Assembly: GCF_016892625.1 (NCBI RefSeq)
Contig: NZ_JAFEMW010000003.1
Span: 124,001 to 188,000, forward strand
Reading direction: 5' to 3'
DNA length: 64,000 bases
Source: Brevibacterium sp. RIT 803
Lineage (GTDB): Bacteria > Actinomycetota > Actinomycetes > Actinomycetales > Brevibacteriaceae
Every line of letters begins with the position of its first letter. Position 1 is the first letter of the stretch. This document shows positions 27,584 through 36,531 of this stretch, one piece after another. Under the pieces are notes generated by a model. That model searched no databases. It worked only from the letters and a program-made list of their open reading frames with translations, and was not told the DNA's origin. The translations under genes were made by a program, and so were the position numbers.

Positions 27584-29528
27584 CACGGACCAGCCGCAGG
27601 TGGCGTTGGTCGGCGCGCTCGAACGTTCCAACGAACTCATCGCCGAGCCCGGTGCCGACCTGAGCCTCGTTGTGCAGAAGATCTCTGGGGAGCTACGCGA
27701 TGTCTCGTGGTCGAGTCTTGCGTGCCGGGTCCTGTTCCGCTGTGCTGTCCTCGAAGGCTCATCGAACCGTGCCCGCTTTGTGTCACTTGTGCTCAGCGCT
27801 CGGGGCCATGCTGAGACTGCTCGCTTCCTCGCTGGCCACGGAGCCTCGTCTGGAGCGAAGCCCTGGCAGCGACGCCGCTTGGCGGAACTCAGTGACATAC
27901 CAGCGAGCGCTGAACCTGCTGCCTCGACTCGCGGCCGATTCTGTCTCGAGGTCGATGATGACGGTCAGGTACGAGTGTGTGAGCGCTTTGTGTCCGGGGG
28001 GCGGGTGTCCGGCACTGTTGACAATCGCCGCGAACCCGAAGGAGCACTCTCCGTTCCCGACGCCGGCTGGCTGCCGGACTTGATCACAGCGCTCGATCGC
28101 GAACCGGTCGGCATCCACCACGACGTGCTCACAATCAATGTCGGCAACGGAGAACACGCTCTTCGTTCACTGCGTTCCGTGCTCCCTGCCATCCAGCTGC
28201 TGCCCGTCGTCCCGGTTCTGTTGACGTCGTCCGCAGCTGCGGTTCCCGACATTCTTGAAAGCCTGATTTCTCTGCGTACGGACTGTCTCAGCCCAGTCAT
28301 TGCCGCACCCACTCGCTCTGGAGAGTACGGACTGATCACTGCAGGGGGAGGCGAACTCCTCGACGCAGGTCCGACCGAGGACTTGGTACTGGGAACGGTT
28401 GAAGACCTGGTCAGTGTCGCTTCGGCAGTGGGCTTGCTCGATCTCTATGACTCACCTGTGCTGAGCGCTCAGCGAGCTGGGCTTGTCGAATCGTTCCGCA
28501 CTGAATCAGCCGCGTTATTGCCCGTGCAGAACTCCACTCGTGCATTCTCACGGGCCCTGCGTTTTCGCGGAACGTCTCGGACAACTTCACAGCTGAGAGC
28601 AAGGCTCATGGACCACCTCGTAGTTTCCGGATTCTTCGATGAGGCGCAAGCTCTCCTGAACACCGCTTTGCCGAGTGACCGGGACCGTGTCCGCAGTGCA
28701 TTGTCGATGCGATCGGTGCCTGCTCAGGGACATCATGAGTTCGAGTCAGTCAACACTTTCGCTGGGCCAGTCCCAGCAGAATCGAGTACCTACACCATCA
28801 CAGTCGGCGGTCTGCCAATCGACCTGCGGTTCGACGACAGAGGCTTTGACACAACGGTCGTGTTCTTCCATCCCGCGATCACAAAAGCGGTCAAAAGGTA
28901 TCCGTTGTTCTCGGGAGCAACATTCTCCGAACATCTCAAGGCGAACCGCCTCTTCGTCAGCGACCCGTCGCTCTATGTCGACCAACGACTGAAGCTCGGT
29001 TGGTATGCTGGCAATAAGCTCCAACCAAAGTTGCAGGATGAACTGGCTGCAATCATATCCAAGTTCGTACGGACCGAGCAGCGCCTTATCTTCTTCGGTG
29101 CCTCCGGAGGCGGATTCGCCTCACTCTTCTATGCGACGAAGTTCCCTGGCTCCATCGCTGTCCCGGTCAATCCGCAGACAATGATCGGTGCGTATGTGCC
29201 TGCGATCGTCAATCGATATCTGAGTCATGCATGGGATGGATCGACTCTCGATGAGATTCCGGTCTGCACTGATGTTCGTGGGCTCTATCAGAACCCGGTC
29301 GACAATGTGGTGGTCTATGTGCAGAACTCAGGCGATACCGATCACATGGACCACCACTATGCGCCGTTCATGGATGCCCTGCCCAAAGGCCATCGAGTAT
29401 CTTCGCTGCTCGTCGACGCCGGCGAAGGACACGTTCCGCCGCCGCGTGAACAGCTCGGGCAGATTCTCGAAGAGGTCATCGGCGGGGCCTTCCCCGGCGA
29501 GCGTCCTCATGCCACGTGCAGAGGGTAG
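27576..29528 (+). CDS. Two-part protein: unknown N-terminal region plus alpha/beta-hydrolase-like domain
   Basis: Start ATG 27576 overlaps the upstream gene by eight bases; 650 residues. The first 390 residues have no family I recognise; they include a beta-rich segment (RGRFCLEVDDDGQVRVCERF) and a possible Rossmann-like section (HDVLTINVGNGEHALRSLRS). Residues 400-645 resemble the neighbouring hydrolase: TVVFFHPAI, FFGASGGGFASLFYATKFPG with the nucleophile serine, VYVQNSGDTDHMDHHY and GEGHVPPP with a likely catalytic His. Perhaps a glycan acyltransferase or esterase, or an accessory factor for the GT1-GT2 enzymes. The gene ends 22 bases inside the convergent rhamnosyltransferase-like gene. 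Confidence 0.65.
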   Translation: MSDTDQPQVALVGALERSNELIAEPGADLSLVVQKISGELRDVSWSSLACRVLFRCAVLEGSSNRARFVSLVLSARGHAETARFLAGHGASSGAKPWQRRRLAELSDIPASAEPAASTRGRFCLEVDDDGQVRVCERFVSGGRVSGTVDNRREPEGALSVPDAGWLPDLITALDREPVGIHHDVLTINVGNGEHALRSLRSVLPAIQLLPVVPVLLTSSAAAVPDILESLISLRTDCLSPVIAAPTRSGEYGLITAGGGELLDAGPTEDLVLGTVEDLVSVASAVGLLDLYDSPVLSAQRAGLVESFRTESAALLPVQNSTRAFSRALRFRGTSRTTSQLRARLMDHLVVSGFFDEAQALLNTALPSDRDRVRSALSMRSVPAQGHHEFESVNTFAGPVPAESSTYTITVGGLPIDLRFDDRGFDTTVVFFHPAITKAVKRYPLFSGATFSEHLKANRLFVSDPSLYVDQRLKLGWYAGNKLQPKLQDELAAIISKFVRTEQRLIFFGASGGGFASLFYATKFPGSIAVPVNPQTMIGAYVPAIVNRYLSHAWDGSTLDEIPVCTDVRGLYQNPVDNVVVYVQNSGDTDHMDHHYAPFMDALPKGHRVSSLLVDAGEGHVPPPREQLGQILEEVIGGAFPGERPHATCRG

Positions 29529-30688
29529 GCGAGCGTATTCACCGGGGTATCACCGTTGAACTGACGCAGTTCGATGCTCCACAGGGAGGCGCGAAAACCC
29601 TGCTCGATTGACCATGAGCCATCTTCGGCATCGCATATTGATGTGCCCATCTGCTTGAAGTCTCTGCGGCCTCGTATCCAGAGTTCGATGCGGGTCCCTG
29701 GTGTACCGACGCCGAGGAACTCGCTGCGACCGGGCCTCAGGCGCTTACCCGGCAGTGGGGAGCGCGCATAGAAGAACGGTTCGGAGTCACCGAAGATGTC
29801 AGAATTGATCCGAATGCACTTCTCCTTGACAGACTGTGTCCGCTTCTTCAATTCAAGCAACTCGTACTGCTGGGGTTGGGTGCGCCGCCAGGTCAGACCC
29901 ATCGTCGCTGGGGTCGACTCATGATCGCGCACACTGTTTTGGAACGCATCGAGGTCGATTCCGAACGGGTCCAGGTCCGACTGCTCAAGAGCTCGCATCG
30001 AATCACCGAATTGTGCGATCCGGGAATCGTATTCCCCATCGCCCTGACGGTGGTACAGGTAGAGCCAGTCATCGGATCGAGATTCGACGCTATAGGCCCG
30101 CCCGCCTCGTTGGACAGCCGTTCGCAGCCACTTCCGATGTGAGGACAGCATGAGGTCGCCGACCTCATCGGCAAAGCCGAAGAACGAGGAATTCGGGACA
30201 TGGCTGGGATAGACGAGTTCACCACAGTTTCCACGTGGCGCGTCGATGCCCAGCCCTCGAGGGGTAGTGGCAACCTGCGCACCGTTGGCGTCTGGGTCGA
30301 ATACCACGAAGTGGGCGTCATGGAGTCGGGCAGAAATCGCGTCATCGTCATCGAGCATCTGTGCGTGTACTCGACGACGAGGGTGAGTCTCTGCCTGTAT
30401 CGCCTCGCGGACAGCATCACTGAGCCCAGAATGATCAGGCACGAAGTGGAAGCGAACCCGATCCGACAGACCGTGGGCATCGAATACGTCGCGAATGTCG
30501 CCGAGGATGTTCGACGGAAGCTCTGAATCGACCAGGATTGCCCAGATCAGGTCCCGATCCCCCATGTGCGCGACGCTGGCGGCAGTGATGCAGTTGAAGA
30601 GTCCAAGCCGGGTCTTCCACCAGACGGGGTCGAAGATTCCGACACCCATACGAGTGACGAGGACTGTGCGCACCTCCACTGCCATCAT
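29507..30688 (-). CDS. Putative rhamnosyltransferase (Rhamno_transf-like)
   Basis: A 393-residue protein whose start, LVTRMGVGIFDPVWWKTRLGLF, and the segments WAILVDSELP and RRRVHAQMLDDDDAIS match the putative rhamnosyltransferase family (GT-A-like, with an acidic DDDD metal site near residue 120). The C-terminal 120 residues are a separate beta-rich region. It follows wecB by only eight bases on the same strand, so the two are probably co-transcribed. It likely adds a deoxyhexose to the wall polymer; the sugar is inferred from the family name only, and no dTDP-rhamnose synthesis genes are in the window. Confidence 0.75.
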   Translation of the reverse strand: MMAVEVRTVLVTRMGVGIFDPVWWKTRLGLFNCITAASVAHMGDRDLIWAILVDSELPSNILGDIRDVFDAHGLSDRVRFHFVPDHSGLSDAVREAIQAETHPRRRVHAQMLDDDDAISARLHDAHFVVFDPDANGAQVATTPRGLGIDAPRGNCGELVYPSHVPNSSFFGFADEVGDLMLSSHRKWLRTAVQRGGRAYSVESRSDDWLYLYHRQGDGEYDSRIAQFGDSMRALEQSDLDPFGIDLDAFQNSVRDHESTPATMGLTWRRTQPQQYELLELKKRTQSVKEKCIRINSDIFGDSEPFFYARSPLPGKRLRPGRSEFLGVGTPGTRIELWIRGRRDFKQMGTSICDAEDGSWSIEQGFRASLWSIELRQFNGDTPVNTLAYPLHVA

Positions 30689-30696
30689 CTGGCCAG

Positions 30697-31860
30697 TCAG
30701 TCGGCGAAGACGGCCGCTGGTGAGAACTCATCGATTCTCTCACCGACTCCGAGCAGTGCTTCGATCGCGGCTACGGAACGTGCTGCTCCACGCCCGTCAC
30801 CGTAGGGGTTTACCGCTCTGGCCATGGAATCGTAGGCCACGGAATCATCGAAGAGTCGGGCCACCTCGGCGACGATGAGGTTCTTGTCGGTTCCGACCAG
30901 CTTCACGGAACCGGCGTCGACGGCTTCGGGGCGTTCGGTGTTCTCGCGCATGACAAGGACGGGCTTACCGAGGCTTGGAGCCTCCTCCTGAATGCCACCG
31001 GAGTCCGTGAGGACCACGTCGGATGCGGCCATGACCGTTGTGAACTCACCGTAGGACAGTGGCTCAGTGACCAGGACATTCTCGAACTTGTCGACTCGGG
31101 GAAGCACTGCTTCGCGCACAAGCGGGTTGCGGTGTGCGGGCAGGAGGATGAGGAGGTCGGGCCGTGACTGTGCAAGTTCAGCCAGGGCGTCGCCGATGTT
31201 CTCCATTGCCGAACCGAGGTTCTCTCGGCGGTGAGTGGTGACCAGCAGTTTCGGCCGGTCGGCAGCCACGTAGTCTGCGACGATCGGGTCCGTCGGTGCC
31301 ACATTCATGTCCACTGCGAGGTGGAGTGCGTCGATGACGGTGTTGCCGGTGACGACGACGTCGGCGGGGCTGATGCCCTCGGCGAGGAGATTGTCTCGCG
31401 AACGCGGGGTCGGTGCGAGGTGGAGCGCTGAGAGTTGGCTTGTCAGCTTTCGGTTCGCTTCTTCGGGGAAGGGGCTGTGGAGATTGCCCGATCGCAGACC
31501 TGCCTCGAGATGGATGACCGGGATGCCGCGGTTGAACGCCGCGATCGAGGCCCCCATCACCGTCGTCGTGTCGCCTTGGACGAGGACGGCGTCCGGTGCG
31601 GTCTCTGCCAGGGCTGCGTCGAGTTCTGCAATGACGCGTGAGGCGATGCCGTTGAGAGTCTGGCCCTTCGACATGATGTTGAGATCCGTGTCGGGCACGA
31701 TGCCGAAGAGGTCGTTGACCTGGTCAAGCATCTCCCGGTGCTGCGCGGTGACAAGGGTGAGGGAGTGCAGGGAGCTGCTGGCTTCGATGGCGCGGATGAG
31801 GGGCGCCACCTTGATGGCTTCCGGCCTAGTGCCGAAGACAGTGAGGACTGTGGGGGTCAA
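30697..31860 (-). CDS. wecB: UDP-N-acetylglucosamine 2-epimerase (non-hydrolysing)
   Basis: A protein of about 387 residues with the family signatures LTVFGTRPEAIKVAPLI, VQGDTTTVMGASIAAF, HLEAGLRSGN, TTHRRENLG and LTDSGGIQEEAPSLGKPVLVMR. It interconverts UDP-GlcNAc and UDP-ManNAc in the cytosol. TTG 31860 has AGGAG five bases upstream and is my preferred start; GTG 31866 is the alternative two codons earlier. It is divergent from wecC, the next enzyme in the pathway, so together they give UDP-ManNAcA, the teichuronic-acid sugar. Some Gram-positive wall polymers use the ManNAc directly, as in the TagA linkage unit. Confidence 0.93.
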   Translation of the reverse strand: MTPTVLTVFGTRPEAIKVAPLIRAIEASSSLHSLTLVTAQHREMLDQVNDLFGIVPDTDLNIMSKGQTLNGIASRVIAELDAALAETAPDAVLVQGDTTTVMGASIAAFNRGIPVIHLEAGLRSGNLHSPFPEEANRKLTSQLSALHLAPTPRSRDNLLAEGISPADVVVTGNTVIDALHLAVDMNVAPTDPIVADYVAADRPKLLVTTHRRENLGSAMENIGDALAELAQSRPDLLILLPAHRNPLVREAVLPRVDKFENVLVTEPLSYGEFTTVMAASDVVLTDSGGIQEEAPSLGKPVLVMRENTERPEAVDAGSVKLVGTDKNLIVAEVARLFDDSVAYDSMARAVNPYGDGRGAARSVAAIEALLGVGERIDEFSPAAVFAD

Positions 31861-32099
31861 AAGCACTCCTGGTCAAGAGAACTGGGTGCGCCGTAGGGTT
31901 CACGGACGAATAGTCTTCATTATCCCATCACGTTTGTCGCGCAATCTCGCAGTGATTATCGACCCTTTGCCGCTCGTTCACTCACTATTGTCCGGATCGC
32001 CACTCGAAGTGCCTTTCTGTCGACCATTCTGATGTAGTTGCCCATTCTGCGATTCGGGTAGCATCAGAATCTGTTCAGCAACAGTTTGGAGCACCATCC

Positions 32100-33359
32100 A
32101 TGAACGCTATCGCCCTTAACAACCGACCTTCGGTCGCAGTGATCGGTCTCGGTTACATCGGTCTGCCGACTGCCGCGGTCCTCGCCAGCTCTGGGGCGGA
32201 TGTTGTGGGGGTGGATATCAACCAGGATGCCGTCGACGTCATCAACGCCGGCCAGGTGCCATTCGTCGAGCCCGATATGGCGACGACTGTTGCCGGTGTC
32301 GTCTCCCAGGGCTACCTCCAGGCGACGACGGTGACTCCGCACGCGGACAACTACATCGTTGCCGTCCCAACGCCGTTCACCGATGGCAAGAAGCCTGACC
32401 TGTCCTACATCGAAACCGCGGGCAAGCAGATCGCACCGCTGCTCGAGGGTAATGAGCTCATCATCCTCGAATCGACGTCACCTCCCGGTGCAACCGAGTT
32501 CCTCGCCGAGACGATCCTCACCGTTCGCCCGGACCTCACGCTCAAGCCTGGCAGCGCCCAGTCGATCTACTTCGCCCATTGCCCAGAACGCGTTTTGCCG
32601 GGGCGCATCATGATCGAGCTGCGCACCAACGACCGCATCGTCGGCACTCTCAACGGTGAGGCCGGCGAACGGGCGCGTGAACTCTACGAACTTTTCTGCG
32701 AGGGCGAGTTCCTCATGACAGATGCTCGGACGGCAGAGATGGCGAAGTTGACAGAGAACGCCTACCGCGACGTCAACATCGCCTTCGCCAATGAGCTGTC
32801 GATGATCGCCGATGGCCTCGACATCAACGTCTGGGAACTCATCCGACTGGCCAACCACCACCCTCGGGTGAACATTCTGCAGCCCGGTCCCGGAGTTGGT
32901 GGCCACTGCATCGCCGTCGACCCCTGGTTCATCGTGGCCACAGATCCTGAACGCTCCTCCCTGATCAGGACCGCCCGCGAGGTCAATGACGCCAAGCCGG
33001 GCTTCGTCCTCGACAAGCTGTTGCCCCAGGCTAAGCGCATTGCCGATGTGCAGATCGCAGCACTGGGGTTGGCATTCAAGCCAAATATCGACGATCTACG
33101 GGAGAGCCCTGCCCGGCAGATCGTGGGTCGTCTCGCAGACGAGCTCCCACAGGCGAACATCATGGCCGTCGAACCCAACATCGAGGAACTGCCTTCCGAA
33201 TTGGATGCGCGTAAGAATGTGACGCTGACAGAGATGAACGAGGCCGTTCGTGCCGCCGATATCGTGCTGCTGCTCGTCGACCACAACGAGTTCGTTCGCC
33301 TGGACCGGACGCTGCTTGCCCAGAAGATCGTGCATGACACTCGAGGCGTGTGGAGCTGA
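32100..33359 (+). CDS. wecC: UDP-N-acetyl-D-mannosamine dehydrogenase
   Basis: A 419-residue NAD-dependent UDP-sugar dehydrogenase. Residues 12-45 carry the Rossmann motif (VIGLGYIGLPTAAVLA), the central TENAYRDVNIAFANEL helix follows, and GPGVGGHCIAVDP holds the catalytic Cys near residue 267. ALGLAFKPNIDDLRESPA begins the C-terminal domain. It oxidises UDP-ManNAc twice to UDP-ManNAcA. A GGAG lies upstream of ATG 32100. Its divergent partner wecB makes the substrate, so the pair argues for a ManNAcA-containing polymer (teichuronic-acid type) in addition to or within the glycerol-phosphate polymer. Confidence 0.93.
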   Translation: MNAIALNNRPSVAVIGLGYIGLPTAAVLASSGADVVGVDINQDAVDVINAGQVPFVEPDMATTVAGVVSQGYLQATTVTPHADNYIVAVPTPFTDGKKPDLSYIETAGKQIAPLLEGNELIILESTSPPGATEFLAETILTVRPDLTLKPGSAQSIYFAHCPERVLPGRIMIELRTNDRIVGTLNGEAGERARELYELFCEGEFLMTDARTAEMAKLTENAYRDVNIAFANELSMIADGLDINVWELIRLANHHPRVNILQPGPGVGGHCIAVDPWFIVATDPERSSLIRTAREVNDAKPGFVLDKLLPQAKRIADVQIAALGLAFKPNIDDLRESPARQIVGRLADELPQANIMAVEPNIEELPSELDARKNVTLTEMNEAVRAADIVLLLVDHNEFVRLDRTLLAQKIVHDTRGVWS

Positions 33360-33410
33360 GGGGGCACCCACACGTATAGCTCGGGGAGGCCGACACTGTA
33401 GATTCGGCTT

Positions 33411-34604
33411 ATGTTCATTGCAGACCCGGTTCTTGAGGTCGTTGAAGACCTTGCTGAACGCATTCAACGCAGCGTCGCCGTCGACGATGCTGAACTCAAC
33501 TACCTTTCGCACAGCACCCACCGTTTCGGTGACGAGGACCAGCTGCGACTGCGTTCCATCTCCGAGCGCCAGTTAATCGCACCAATCCGCGAGTACGTGA
33601 TGTCGATGAACTTGGAGAAGGTTCGCGAACCGATCTGCATCCCGGCAACGCATGATCACGGATTCGACCGCGACAGACTCCTCGTGCCGATCCGCTCATC
33701 ACACAGACTGGTCGGGGTGATTTGGATCATCCACAAAGCGACGCTTTCGGAAGAGGAGCACAACGCTTGCATTCAAGCTGCTGAGCATCTTTCCAAGCTC
33801 ATTTCGACCTCAGACGACGAAATCAAAGAAGCTGTCTTCGAACGTGTACTGCACGATCTTGTCTCTGGGAGCGAAACGTCGCGGCATATGGCCGCGGAGG
33901 CACTGCACTCACGAGATCTCTTCAATTCTGGACGTCCAGTCCTGGCGATCGCCACAGCGCGCGGCGACTCCACCGAGCTGTCTGCCGAGGAACGACAGGG
34001 GCTGCGCCATGCCTGGGCTGACGCCGAACAGCGGAATCGCTCGCAGGTCTTCTCTGCGACTGGTCGCACGCATGGTTTCGGCCTACTCGAACTTTTGCCG
34101 GAGACATCACACGACGATGTAGTCCGCGCCTGCGAATCCATCAGGACGCAGGCTTCGGCTCACCTGCCCGAACACTGTGGTGCCCTGCATTGGGGTGTCG
34201 GGGCTCAGCGGGAATTCGACGGCGTCCGCTTCGCCTATCGTGAATCGCTCTCGGCCATTCGCATCGGAATCCGCCAGGGCAGGCCCCTCAGCCTTTGGGA
34301 AGACCAGCCGCTGGATGCCTTTCTCGATTCTGCTGTGCCGGAAACGATACCGGTAGAGCAACTCCCCCCGTTACTTCGCGAGACGATCCGAACAATCAGT
34401 CCAGAAATACTCGACACTGTCTCCACTTACCTCGACTTTGCGGGCGGTGCCGCGCGAGTGTCAGAAAAACAGCACCTCCACCGTGCAACGGTCTACTACC
34501 GAATTAAACAGTTCGAGAAGCAATCCGGCCTCGACCTAAGGTCAGGTCGAGACCGGCTACTCATTCATCTGTGGTTCCAGCTGCGCGAGCGCTTCGAAGA
34601 ATGA
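33411..34604 (+). CDS. PucR/CdaR-type transcriptional regulator
   Basis: A 397-residue regulator. The N-terminal 130 residues look like a GAF-type sensor, the middle resembles the GGDEF-like region typical of PucR/CdaR proteins (HCGALHWGVGAQREFDGV), and the C-terminus is the PucR helix-turn-helix with HRATVYYRIKQFEKQSGLDL. It lies next to, and converges on, the TRAP/flavin oxidase operon with only four bases between the stops, so it is the obvious local candidate to control that catabolic unit in response to a substrate. Activator or repressor cannot be told from sequence. Confidence 0.85.
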   Translation: MFIADPVLEVVEDLAERIQRSVAVDDAELNYLSHSTHRFGDEDQLRLRSISERQLIAPIREYVMSMNLEKVREPICIPATHDHGFDRDRLLVPIRSSHRLVGVIWIIHKATLSEEEHNACIQAAEHLSKLISTSDDEIKEAVFERVLHDLVSGSETSRHMAAEALHSRDLFNSGRPVLAIATARGDSTELSAEERQGLRHAWADAEQRNRSQVFSATGRTHGFGLLELLPETSHDDVVRACESIRTQASAHLPEHCGALHWGVGAQREFDGVRFAYRESLSAIRIGIRQGRPLSLWEDQPLDAFLDSAVPETIPVEQLPPLLRETIRTISPEILDTVSTYLDFAGGAARVSEKQHLHRATVYYRIKQFEKQSGLDLRSGRDRLLIHLWFQLRERFEE

Positions 34605-34608
34605 CGTG

Positions 34609-35946
34609 TCATTGCGGGGTGTATCCGAGGACCAGCTCCGGCAACCAGAGAGACAGTTCCGGAACGAACGTCGTCAGCCCAAGAGTGGGAATCCAGCCGA
34701 CGGCGATCATCAGCAGAGTTGGCTTCATCATTTCATTGATCGGCGCCCGTCCCAGCTGCGAACCGAAGTACAGCAAGGGCGCCGTAGGCGGGGTGATATT
34801 AGCCATGCCGAGGTTCACACCGACGATCGCTGCGAAGTGAATCGGGTCGACTCCGATCCCTACCGCGACGGGCAACAGGATCGGAGTGACGAGGAGGACC
34901 CCACTGACGTCGTCGATGAGCATTCCGAGGATGACGATAAAAAGGTTGATCATGAGCAGGATGATGACAGGCTGTTCCGAAATGGAGAGTAGTACCGAGC
35001 TGATGGCATCGGGCAGCCTTTCCATGGTGAAGATCCGCGACAGCACCATCATCGAATAGGCCATGATCATCACAACACCGGTGGTCGCAGCGCCCTCGAC
35101 CAGCACATCTTTCAGGTCTCTGACCTTGAGCTCACGATAGACCCACAAACCCAACGGGATCGTGTAGATCGCGGCTACAACGGCAGCCTCAACGGTGGTG
35201 AGAATGCCGCTGTAGATGCCGCCGAGGATGATTACCGGCAGAAGAAGCGCGGGAATTCCAGTCACCGTGCGCTTGCCGAAGGTGCGCGCAAGTTGCTTTG
35301 TCGGCACCGGCTCAAGAACCACGCCCCCTTTCCTGCCTACGTTCACCTGTTGGCGCGAACCGGCACGCATGTATACCAAGGTGACTACGCTAAGCAGCAC
35401 CGTAAGAATGATGCCTGGAAGCAGCGTCGACAGGAATGTGGCAAGAACGGAGACGTTGGCCAACCACGCGTAGAGGATCATGATTCCGCTGGGAGGAATA
35501 AGCAGACCAAGGATGGAGGCATTGGCCAGCAACGCCGCAGCGAAACCGCGCGGGTACCCGGCTCGATGTAGCTTACCGAACATGATCGAACCGATCGTCG
35601 ACAGCGCCGCGAGGGCGCTACCAGAGATCGAACCGAAGATTGCGCAGGCTAAAACCGAGGCAACGCCTAGACCACCTTTGATGCGACCGAGTAACACTTC
35701 GGCCCATTTGACGATGACATCGCCGACTCCGCCCTTTTCGATGAGCTTGCCGGCGATGATGAACATCGGGATAGCTAACAGCAACGTCGAATTGAGCTGG
35801 CTGAACCCATAAGGAAGGAGGAAGTTCGGGTCATACCCGAGGGAGAGGACGAGGAACACCGCCACCCCGAGGAACGTCCAAACGACCGGGACGCCAAGAG
35901 CAAGGAGAACGATGAGAAGAATGAGACCGATGAGCAGCATAGACAA
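34609..35946 (-). CDS. dctM: TRAP transporter large permease DctM
   Basis: A 445-residue, highly hydrophobic protein with about 12 membrane segments and the DctM-typical LLAIPMFIIAGKLIEKGG, FGSISGSALAALSTIGSIM, ANASILGLLIPPSGIMILYAW and ANITPPTAPLLYFG. The start is TTG 35946 directly after the DctQ stop or ATG 35940 two codons later. It forms the Na+-coupled transport channel of a tripartite ATP-independent periplasmic transporter with DctQ and DctP, all in one operon. The carried substrate is unknown; the linked amine oxidase suggests an N-methylated or other secondary-amine acid. Confidence 0.93.
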   Translation of the reverse strand: MSMLLIGLILLIVLLALGVPVVWTFLGVAVFLVLSLGYDPNFLLPYGFSQLNSTLLLAIPMFIIAGKLIEKGGVGDVIVKWAEVLLGRIKGGLGVASVLACAIFGSISGSALAALSTIGSIMFGKLHRAGYPRGFAAALLANASILGLLIPPSGIMILYAWLANVSVLATFLSTLLPGIILTVLLSVVTLVYMRAGSRQQVNVGRKGGVVLEPVPTKQLARTFGKRTVTGIPALLLPVIILGGIYSGILTTVEAAVVAAIYTIPLGLWVYRELKVRDLKDVLVEGAATTGVVMIMAYSMMVLSRIFTMERLPDAISSVLLSISEQPVIILLMINLFIVILGMLIDDVSGVLLVTPILLPVAVGIGVDPIHFAAIVGVNLGMANITPPTAPLLYFGSQLGRAPINEMMKPTLLMIAVGWIPTLGLTTFVPELSLWLPELVLGYTPQ

Positions 35947-36516
35947 TCAGTTTTCCTTCTCTTCATAGGCATTGATGCCCTCTGCGGAAGCCTCAACATC
36001 GACTGATTCAGACCGCTCGGCGGATCCGGTGCGGAGGGTCGTGATCTCTGAAAAGAGATTCACTGCGGTGTAGAAGGTCATCAGCACGAATCCAACGAGT
36101 ACCGCCACCTGCACCGTGATAAGTGGAATCTCGTACACCGAGGTGCTTTTGGGACGGGAGAGACCATGTTCGACATAGAGAAAGGCCCACCAGCTGAGGA
36201 TCAATCCGATGGCGACGCTGATCACCGCAACTATTGCCCGTATGGCCCCTTTTACCCTCCTATTCCGAATGTAGGACTGAAGGACATCTGCTGAAATGTG
36301 GGTCCGTTGAGCACTGGCGTACGAAGCACCGATGAAGTACATCCAGAGGGTCGGAATTAGGATGAGTTCGCTCAGGCCCAGCATCGTTGTCTCGAATACA
36401 TAGCGAAGTATTACCTGTGCGAAGAGCCCGATGATCACGCAGGCGCAGCAGATGAACATGATCCATCGCTGTGCAGAGATTAGACCTTTTGCTCCAGAGG
36501 CGAGAAAAGTCGTCAT
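35947..36516 (-). CDS. dctQ: TRAP transporter small permease DctQ
   Basis: A 189-residue membrane protein with four hydrophobic segments (residues 18-38, 50-70, 93-113, 133-153), the topology of DctQ. The motif LSELILIPTLWMYFIGASYASAQ matches the family's second/third segment, including the conserved W and A-x-R region before HISADVL. The tail after residue 155 is acidic and cytoplasmic. It lies between DctP and DctM and contacts DctM to complete the membrane unit. ATG 36516 lies 15 bases after the DctP stop. Confidence 0.9.
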   Translation of the reverse strand: MTTFLASGAKGLISAQRWIMFICCACVIIGLFAQVILRYVFETTMLGLSELILIPTLWMYFIGASYASAQRTHISADVLQSYIRNRRVKGAIRAIVAVISVAIGLILSWWAFLYVEHGLSRPKSTSVYEIPLITVQVAVLVGFVLMTFYTAVNLFSEITTLRTGSAERSESVDVEASAEGINAYEEKEN

Positions 36517-36531
36517 TGATATAGCCCTTCC

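Noticed and set aside
33347-33374. Inverted repeat CGTGTGG/CCACACG after wecC
   Set aside because: Loop of 14 bases and no T-run; too weak to call a terminator.
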